A stretch of 64,000 nt of DNA from Garra rufa (lineage: Eukaryota; Chordata; Actinopteri; Cypriniformes; Cyprinidae), in assembly GCF_049309525.1 (NCBI RefSeq), contig NC_133367.1, forward strand, positions 38,579,670 to 38,643,669, given 5' to 3'. Below, one piece after another: positions 60,318 to 64,000 of this stretch. Position numbers and translations under genes: made by a program. The notes below the pieces were generated by a model that saw nothing but the letters and a program-made list of their open reading frames with translations, had not been told where the DNA came from and made no database searches. The number at the start of each line of letters is the position of its first letter. Positions within the stretch are counted from its first letter, which is position 1.

Positions 60318-61224
60318 TAGGGTTGGGCATCGTTTTGATTTGAACGATTCTGATTCCGATTTCGGTTCTTTTCGATTCTCAATTCCGATTCTTTGTGGGC
60401 TGGAGTCAAAACATGTCACAGGCTCATTTGATTTCACAGAGGATAATTTTATTTTGATTCAATATGAGTTTTAGTTTTAGGAGCTGCAGCCCATGTAGGA
60501 GAAAATTAGGAATGCCTCTGCACCAGACCAAAAAACAGATTTATATATGCAGAACTTGCACCCTGGTCTGGACTTGAGTCGTTTGTTCCGCGGTTGTCCA
60601 CAGCCTATTGTTAAACATGTCTATGGCATTTGTGGCACGAAACTTTTCGCGCAATCGTGCTGCTTGTATGAGGAGGTTTGCAAGGTACCAGCTGAAGTGC
60701 AGCAAGGACTTTGCAGCTTTGATTATGGACTATAAAAACGCTGATTACCTCGCAAAAACGCGACATCACGCACCCTGTTCCGTGCTCCAGCACGGTTAGC
60801 GCTCACACTGCATGCGAACCGCGCCCGAGTCCAACTGAACCGTGCTCTGGCCCACCTCTTCCAAGCGGGCCAGGGCCGGCTAAACGAGCCGCGCCCGGGC
60901 ACAGTTCGGAGCACTCACACTAGTCAAACGAACCGCGCTTTGGTGGTCAAACGCACTCGGGCACGGTTCAAACTGCCTAGTGTGAGTACACCCTTAGTGT
61001 GAAATAAAGCCACACTTTTGAGCGCCGCTTACCGTGTTCCATAGCTGCAACTGAACAAGCGCGCGGCAAGCACTCCCGGAAATACGGTGGCCACAATGGA
61101 AACCAAAACTTGCGTGTTTGGAACCGATGATCGGAATCGAAAACAAATTTTATAAACAATTCCAATGGCATCGTTATTTTTTTAACGGTTCCAAGTTGGA
61201 ACCGGTTCTCGATGCCCAACCCTA
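60318..61224. mobile_element. non-autonomous hAT-like element (about 0.9 kb)
   Basis: Begins TAGGGTTGGGCATCG and ends CGATGCCCAACCCTA, a 15-bp inverted terminal repeat. It splits the MITE sequence gatggtcctaagcaac, intact at 15567 and 48548. The target duplication is 6-8 bp and slightly imperfect, depending on where the ends are drawn. At about 60800-60995 lies a GC-rich stretch (ccgcgcccg, gggcacggttcaaactgcc, gtgtgagtacaccc) that looks like a second nested repeat. No transposase domain seen. Confidence 0.7.
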
Positions 61225-62215
61225 AGCAACCAACTCCTGCTCAGGACCAGTTCATAACCAGCTTTTAACCAGCTTAAACCAGCTCATGACCAACTAAGGA
61301 CCAGCTTATACTGGTGCAAACCAGCTGCAGCTTTTTCTTTGACTTGTACAGTACACTCTCTTTCAGGAAAAAAGTATTCAGACCCTATGCCATTTGAAAT
61401 GTACCACAGGTGCAATACAGATAGCTCATAAATAGTGCAAAATAATATGATATTTCGTACAAAAACAAACAAACAAAAACACTAAAGTGTTAAAACTAAA
61501 ATTATATTTGATCAGGCATTACACATTGCATCCTTTTGTCAGATAAACTGAGACAGTGCCCACACACCTTTGACTATTAGTGTTAGTTTGTGTTCCAAAG
61601 CAGGAGAATTGGCCTTTATTGGTGAAATTCAGCTGTTTCCATTCGGATGCTCTGAGGGAAAACTTTCTGTTTGACCTGGCCTGTTTGACCAATGTGTCAT
61701 TGCCTTTTGTTGAGGGATTGTGGTTGTTCCATTCTTTCCTTATATGAACCAACAATAATTTGAACCAATGATTTGAACTGGATCCTTCAGAGACCCTGGT
61801 GACGAAAGTACCAACCTTAGAAAGCAAACAACACCAAAAAATTATGAAAACATCACATTAGCCATTACAAAATATCTTAACTAAAGTCTGTGAATACTAA
61901 CCTTTGCCTTTTAGAAATGAATAAACAAACCACAATCTGCACAAATAACAGCAAAAATGAATAGGCAAGGCCAGTTTAGTTATGGTTTAGTTTCATACAC
62001 GGAGCATGATTAACAAAACTCTTTTTGTTTTCTCCATAGGTAAATTGTTTTTTAACAATAACCTTTAAAGACGGACCTACTGTGAGTTCAAAGGTTGTTA
62101 ATCGATGGTGTATGCTTTTGTTGTAGCTGCCGGTTTGCATTATTTCAACTTATTTTTAAAATAATTATGTTATAGCGGCATTTATGGCAAAAAACAAACA
62201 AACAAACAACAGAAA
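61225..62215. other. spacer (paralogue of 15600-16710)
   Basis: Right half of the agctggttt MITE, then diverged spacer. No gene. Confidence 0.5.
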
Positions 62216-62358
62216 ACTACATTACCCATGATGCTGTGCAGAAAATTCCTCCAATCAGAGTAGAGGCAAGCAAATTGTCAAAAGACACTATTCTGAACTG
62301 CCACTGAAATCTGGTCCTCCATGGCAGATTATACGAAAAAAACATCTGCAGGGAAGAG
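62216..62358 (+). promoter_or_regulatory. ZNF143-like motif, CCAAT box and orphan first exon (copy 3)
   Basis: ACTACATTACCCATGATGC at 62216-62234, CCAAT at 62251-62255, ATG at 62321 opening MADYTKKTSAGK, and donor GTAAGATC after 62358. The site occupied by the LINE in copy 2 is empty here (near 62293). Two residues differ from copy 1. Confidence 0.5.
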
Positions 62359-63374
62359 GTAAGATCACATTCCCTCAAATTTCACTTTCTCATGTACCTA
62401 CTGCATTATTAGTATTATTAAAGTAATATAGCTCAAGCACGTTGTTCAATAAAGACACCTTTAAGTGTCCTCCAGTCAGTGAGCCAATGTCCTCTGGTGG
62501 TCACAAACAGTAATACTACAATATGTTGGAATGACTAATGCCTACTCCTTTTATGAACCTATTTATTAAACAGGATGTATTTCCTGCTGTGCCTTTAAGA
62601 GACAATAAAAAGGTTCATATTTGTTCAGAGTGAGTTTACTGCTGAACATTTACATACAAGACATGATAGGCTTGATAAAAGTCTTTAAGTCAGTTTTAAT
62701 ATGATCTTAATAATAACAAAAAGTCAAAATCCACATACTTAGTTGTAGTCCTTATGATGACCTTAAATAGGATGTGTTTTTTAGTACCAGTTTAGTCTAA
62801 TCCAGTTTTTCTAGCTCAACACTGCTCTCTTGTGGTCTGCACTGTTGTGGTGTTTTGACAGTAATAAAAAAAATGACCAAGGCACAAAACAAGACCAACA
62901 GAAAACATTATTTCTGCTCACATATTCCAGATTTTAGGACAGATTATGAAAATAGTTAAAGTGTTACATAATTAAGTGTTTTAGATGTATTTCATATTTA
63001 CTTGCCCCCTATAGCACATACAGTAAATTGTCTTATAAAAGCATTATCACTCTTTCAGCAGTGCTATAGGCCTGAATTTCAACACACACATGCTTAATAT
63101 AACCATTTTTAGGTTTTAAACATTGAGCGAGACACAATCAACTTTATATTTTCCTGTAACATCTGTGTTTGAGCTGAGTCTTGTGGTTGTCCAAGATCCA
63201 GAACCTGAAGCTGCTGTAGATTTATATCTTGAAACCGTTTTAAGTTGTCTCTGGTTCTGTTAATTCTGTAATGTATTCATTTACAAAGCACATTAAAAAT
63301 ATTCATAATGTACAATAAACTCAGTTAAAACACTGCAGTCTTGTTTCTTTCAGATGACTTAACACCTCAGACTT
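62359..63374. other. spacer with type-2 Ig tail relic
   Basis: Paralogue of 16851-17960. The type-2 leader exon seen at 17880 and 56981 is deleted here (aataaactcagttaaaacac). Confidence 0.5.
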
Positions 63375-63869
63375 AGTCTCGCGTAGCCAGACCTTCAGAC
63401 TGACGGCTGAAGGTCTGGAATTCATGGCAGCTTTCATTGGCCAAGGCCCGCCCATAAGACCGTTTGATCGACATGTCAAACAACCAATCACAGTTCGTTT
63501 CGTTCAGCGTCACGATTCGGTGCGTGGAAATGCCCCCACAACAACTGACTGGCGTGCAACAAGTCAGTCATTGAAATAACCAGCATTGAAAGATAACGAA
63601 GAAGAGGGAGAACAAGCAGTAAGTCAGTAATTTGTTCGCGAATGTCGCAAATATGTATAACAACAATGGCGTCTGCATAAGCACCTTTTAGCAAAACGCA
63701 GAGTAAATCAGTCTGCGCTTTGTTTCCCGGCGGACCGAAAATAAACGCGACACTCGCGTCTCCTGGATATCCGGTCAAATTCAACTAATCAGATGACGAC
63801 TTCGACATTCCTCAAGTGTTTCCAGTTAAGTGTACCATGTGCATCAGACGTTTAGCCAATGTTGAGACT
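63375..63869. mobile_element. 495-bp DNA element with 11-bp direct repeats
   Basis: Starts AGTCTCGCG and ends GTTGAGACT, flanked by ACCTCAGACTT on both sides (63364-63374 and 63870-63880). The empty paralogues at 17962 and 57069 read acctcagacttaacac once. The terminal inverted repeat is only about 6-7 bp. GC content is higher than in the surroundings. An open frame of 98 codons on the minus strand has no recognised domain. A target duplication of 9-11 bp would fit a Mutator-like element, but the family is not identified. Confidence 0.65.
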
Positions 63870-64000
63870 ACCTCAGACTTAACACTTAACACCTTTCACC
63901 TCAGAGCCTTCAAAATAACAGGCTGATTTTAACCACAATCAAGAGGAAGTTAAGGCAGGTTTGCTCTGACCATGTCATCTCTAATGTCATACTTTCCCAC
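63870..64000 (-). promoter_or_regulatory. type-2 promoter region, window edge
   Basis: AACCACAATCAAGAGGAAGT at 63931-63950 repeats the RUNX and PU.1-like block. The following text matches 18050-18110 and then leaves the window. Confidence 0.45.

Noticed and set aside
60547..60914. Overlapping open frames in the 0.9-kb element as a transposase remnant
   Set aside because: No catalytic or zinc-finger motif could be seen, and the frames overlap on both strands in GC-rich repeat sequence.

Overview
The window reads as AT-rich, repeat-dense teleost DNA, most likely cyprinid. The evidence is a fish-type FISNA-NACHT-LRR-B30.2 NLR gene, introns with GT/AG ends, L2-like LINEs with pentanucleotide tails, non-autonomous DNA transposons and typical teleost MITEs. 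There are no operons and no prokaryotic features. All calls come from reading the sequence; no database search was made.

Layout. (1) 1-1387: a 21-bp minisatellite that runs into the last exon of an NLR gene. (2) 1312-8663, minus strand: that NLR gene. Most exons and splice phases can be followed, but a nonsense codon and a frameshift in the NACHT exon make it a probable pseudogene. (3) 9097-9584: a solo LTR with a perfect 5-bp target duplication. (4) 11.1-18.2 kb and 43.6-64 kb: a cluster of small minus-strand membrane receptors with one Ig V domain. Three type-1 genes appear intact (13821-15151, 47028-48377, 58631-59951). One appears to be a hybrid of two gene types (11145-12804). One type-2 gene gives a complete model (43905-44803). 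The rest are relics. Each leader exon is preceded by a RUNX plus ETS/PU.1-like site about 80-105 bp upstream of the ATG. The cluster is built from repeated segments. Three of them also carry, on the plus strand, a ZNF143-like motif, a CCAAT box and a short first coding exon (MADYT...) ending at a splice donor, with no downstream gene visible. (5) 18198-43608: a 25.4-kb head-to-tail array of non-coding repeat units (about 1.53 kb and about 3 kb), apparently sitting at one site inside a receptor 3' end.

Mobile elements inside the cluster can be dated relative to one another because paralogous empty sites are present in the same window. A 5'-truncated L2-like LINE (about 49.77-55.89 kb) split one of the three promoter/first-exon units. 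A 2.58-kb hAT-like element with 8-bp duplications then landed in that LINE's 3' region. A 0.9-kb element interrupted a MITE at 60.3 kb, and a 0.5-kb element with 11-bp direct repeats sits at 63.4 kb.

The immune genes (NLR sensor, Ig receptors) fit a rapidly evolving innate-immune neighbourhood. Nothing in the sequence shows that they work together as one pathway.
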